A stretch of DNA of 64,000 nt, taken from NCBI GenBank assembly GCA_040954595.2, contig CM082598.2, positions 4,216,001-4,280,000 on the forward strand, in the 5' to 3' direction. The stretch comes from Balanoglossus misakiensis. Lineage: Eukaryota; Hemichordata. This document shows positions 62,201 to 64,000 of the stretch, in pieces (position 1 is the stretch's first letter; every line of letters starts with the position of its first letter). The notes under the pieces were generated by a model. The model did no database searches. It was given only the letters and a program-made list of their open reading frames with translations, and was not told the DNA's origin. A program made the translations under genes and the position numbers.

Positions 62201-62557
62201 TCATGCATGCTAGCTGGAGGTCGCATTTATACAACCTCAATGCAGGTCAAAATATCTAGCTACCCCTTAAAGCTATATTAAAGGTGCCAGTACTGCACAA
62301 TAGTACAGTCCCACCTCGCCACATATGCCTGCATATTCCAAGGACACAAAACTGACACACACTGTTGCAGAATTTAAAGCGCAGCTCACCTGGCCACGTG
62401 GATTCAGCTTCAGTATCTCTTCCGATTTGTGCTCCTTCTTCTCAAACGACACCAGTTTGTTGCCATAGCCGCCCAAACCCTTCTCCTCCAAAACCAGCAT
62501 CACCCGCCAACACGGCCCGCTTCCAGACCCCCACCAGAGAAAGATTTCCGATGCCAT
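59259..62557 (-). CDS. gstr: Rho-class glutathione S-transferase, 5 exons, 226 aa
   Basis: Exons 62,390-62,557, 61,282-61,347, 60,199-60,351, 59,946-60,014 and 59,259-59,483 total 681 bp with phase closing at every intron. The N-terminal thioredoxin-like domain starts MASEIFLWWGSGSGPCWRVM and includes VSFEKKEHKSEEILKLNPRG and the glutathione-binding VPTLKHGNIVINES. The C-terminal helical domain has LQRLVEVNNLQDKMR, ILVWEGYLKE, FLTGKDFTLADCAIFP (the N-capping box) and ERPSAQASWPPHF. These match fish and amphioxus rho-class GSTs, which are also 226 aa. Expected reaction: conjugation of glutathione to electrophiles, in the cytosol. Probably inducible (see the promoter at 62,651-62,687). Confidence 0.95.
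60540..61025. repeat. 62-bp minisatellite in GST intron 2, about 8 copies
   Basis: Units with TGTACATTGTAGCAGTTACA recur every 62 bp. They are the reverse complement of the array in the cryptochrome intron at 20,480-20,872. Each contains TTACACTACAGTGTAA. Confidence 0.93.
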
Positions 62558-62650
62558 TTTTTTGTTGTTCGCGACGGGAGGTCAGTTGTACAACTCAGGT
62601 GTGTCGGTGGGTGACTGAGTAAGTGTGCAATGCGCTGTGCAGTGTTGTAC

Positions 62651-62687
62651 TTATATAACCAGCAAGGCCGGTCACAGTGACTCAGCA
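62651..62687 (-). promoter_or_regulatory. GST promoter: TATA box and antioxidant response element
   Basis: On the minus strand a TATATAA lies about 95 bp upstream of the start codon (plus-strand 62,651-62,657). TGACTCAGCA at 62,678-62,687 matches the antioxidant/Maf response element bound by NRF2/CncC with small Maf. The spacing of about 20-30 bp upstream of the TATA is typical of a stress-inducible promoter. Binding is inferred. Confidence 0.6.
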
Positions 62688-62858
62688 GATAAAGAGCCCT
62701 AGCGGCCAAAATTTGCATATGAATAGAAAATGTCAAGTCATCTATTTACGGCACATGCATTGTCAATGCTGAATGGTCCCTCCCGCATTGATTAATGTAA
62801 TGTAGACATGGAGGTATAGAGAACCTGTCATCACGTGCTGGATTCTTTACTTACTGCT

Positions 62859-63210
62859 TTAAAGGGACAAAGTCTCTCTCTCGCTGCCTTTTTTCCCTTA
62901 ATCATGTTTGATACAAGACACTGTTTATGTTAATGTACATGTATATATATAGTGACTCAACGTTCGACCACACACAACTTCCATCCCGTTTGTAGGATAT
63001 GAGAGTAAAAATCTCTCCCAAAATGAATAAACGGTAAACACAGCTTATTCATTTTGGTGAGTTTTTTCACTCTTGTGTATACAAGCGGGATGGAAGTTGT
63101 GTGTGGTCGAACGTTGATTCACTATATATCCACATGTAGAAGAACATAATCAGTGTATCAAACATAATTGATGGAAAAAGGGCAGCGAGAGAGAGACTTT
63201 GTCCCTTTAA
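62859..63210. mobile_element. Hairpin MITE family 1, full copy upstream of the GST gene
   Basis: TTAA on both sides, with ends AGGGACAAAGTCTCTCTCTC and the exact inverse GACTTTGTCCCT. The arms are about 160 bp and the centre is near 63,030. It is the most complete copy in the window and a good reference for the family. Confidence 0.88.
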
Positions 63211-64000
63211 TACTGAAAGCGTGTAGACTAGTGATCACTGCAATAGACAGTTGAATATTTATCCCCTAGCTTCATGTCTGAAAACCGACTTTTAATAGTA
63301 ACACAAAACACGGCCACGTGCCGTCAGCAGGGGATGTGAAATCCATAGCTCAACGTCTTGAACATCAGTTTTTGTTTTGAACAGTCAGCGCAGTAGGTAG
63401 TCAAAGCTATGTGACATCGACACTATCGCCTTCCACATATTACATAAAACAACGTAATGCCATCTCTGCTTTACGCCCAGCTGGGTGTCTCATGAACACT
63501 GCCCTCTGCTGGCTACTAAATTGACAATTGACTAACCACAGCGCGAGCGCGGCATTCCAGAAATAAACAGCTGACTCATATGCACGTCTTGTCCACGGTA
63601 AAGGCTCGAAAAATTCAGTTTTTGAAGAGAATATGATCATAGAAAAAACTCGATCATAAATTTAAAAAAAATATCCATGATAAAGATACAAAGAAAAAAC
63701 ACAAAAAAACACAAGACTTGGAATGGCATGATGTATGATCCGTAAACTGAAGACTTGATCTGATAAAAAAACTGACCATAAAAAATATATTTTCCTACCT
63801 ACACTTTCTGAACAGCATCTTATCACACCTACACAAATATTGTTTCTTAATTTTCTTGATATTTTCACAAAACTGCTGATATAAAACCTTTATCCAATGC
63901 AACGAAATGATGCAAACTGGTTATCTTCTTCCCTGCCTCTGAGTTGATCGTCTTTCTCTCCTTTTGCCTGTCCTCATTTTTTGTTTGAGTTCTTTGGTGT
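63211..64000. other. Sequence to window end with no recognised feature
   Basis: Mixed AT-rich sequence. Two short minus-strand frames (63,440-63,640 and 63,662-63,868) lack any domain. No RNA gene seen. Confidence 0.5.

Overview
This is animal nuclear DNA, probably from a marine invertebrate. Genes have many short phase-matched exons with GT-AG introns, introns are packed with MITEs, microsatellites and minisatellites, and there is one 100-N assembly gap. A Drosophila-type light-sensing cryptochrome, a rho-class glutathione S-transferase, ALKBH3, BORCS5 and FN3-HECT proteins together suggest an invertebrate deuterostome such as amphioxus, but a hemichordate or lophotrochozoan cannot be excluded from this window.

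Layout. Positions 1-14,740 form a giant imperfect inverted repeat. Its apex is a polypurine/polypyrimidine tract broken by the N gap at 5,737-5,836, and each arm carries several minisatellites. A 97-98 bp satellite is present as about 5 units in the left arm and about 32 in the right arm. Positions 15,420-17,935 hold a second, smaller palindromic repeat. From 19,348 the window is genic. In order it contains: a complete 11-exon cryptochrome (minus, 535 aa); nested TTA-flanked transposons at 28,061-29,532; ALKBH3 (minus, 283 aa) head-to-head with BORCS5 (plus, 231 aa); FN3-HECT ligase A (minus, 692 aa); a divergent pair of secreted DsbA-like proteins (224 aa each); a single-exon F-box protein (minus, 509 aa); FN3-HECT ligase B (minus, 784 aa); and a rho-class GST (minus, 226 aa). 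I built every multi-exon model by hand from splice sites. In each, reading phase closes across all introns and lengths match the family where a family length is known.

Biology. The most unusual content is the pair of HECT E3 ligases with fibronectin type III domains and N-termini suited to N-myristoylation (MGCASS in A, MGNSAG followed by basic residues in B). They share an intron pattern that includes an 82-bp first exon, so they are paralogues. With the F-box gene between them they make a small ubiquitin-ligase neighbourhood. The cryptochrome has a CACGTG E-box and a TTACGTAA D-box 5 bp apart at its probable promoter. The GST has a TATA box and a consensus antioxidant response element. Two hairpin MITE families (TTAA-flanked) are dispersed through the introns, and one copy supplies the pyrimidine tract of a splice acceptor in ligase B.
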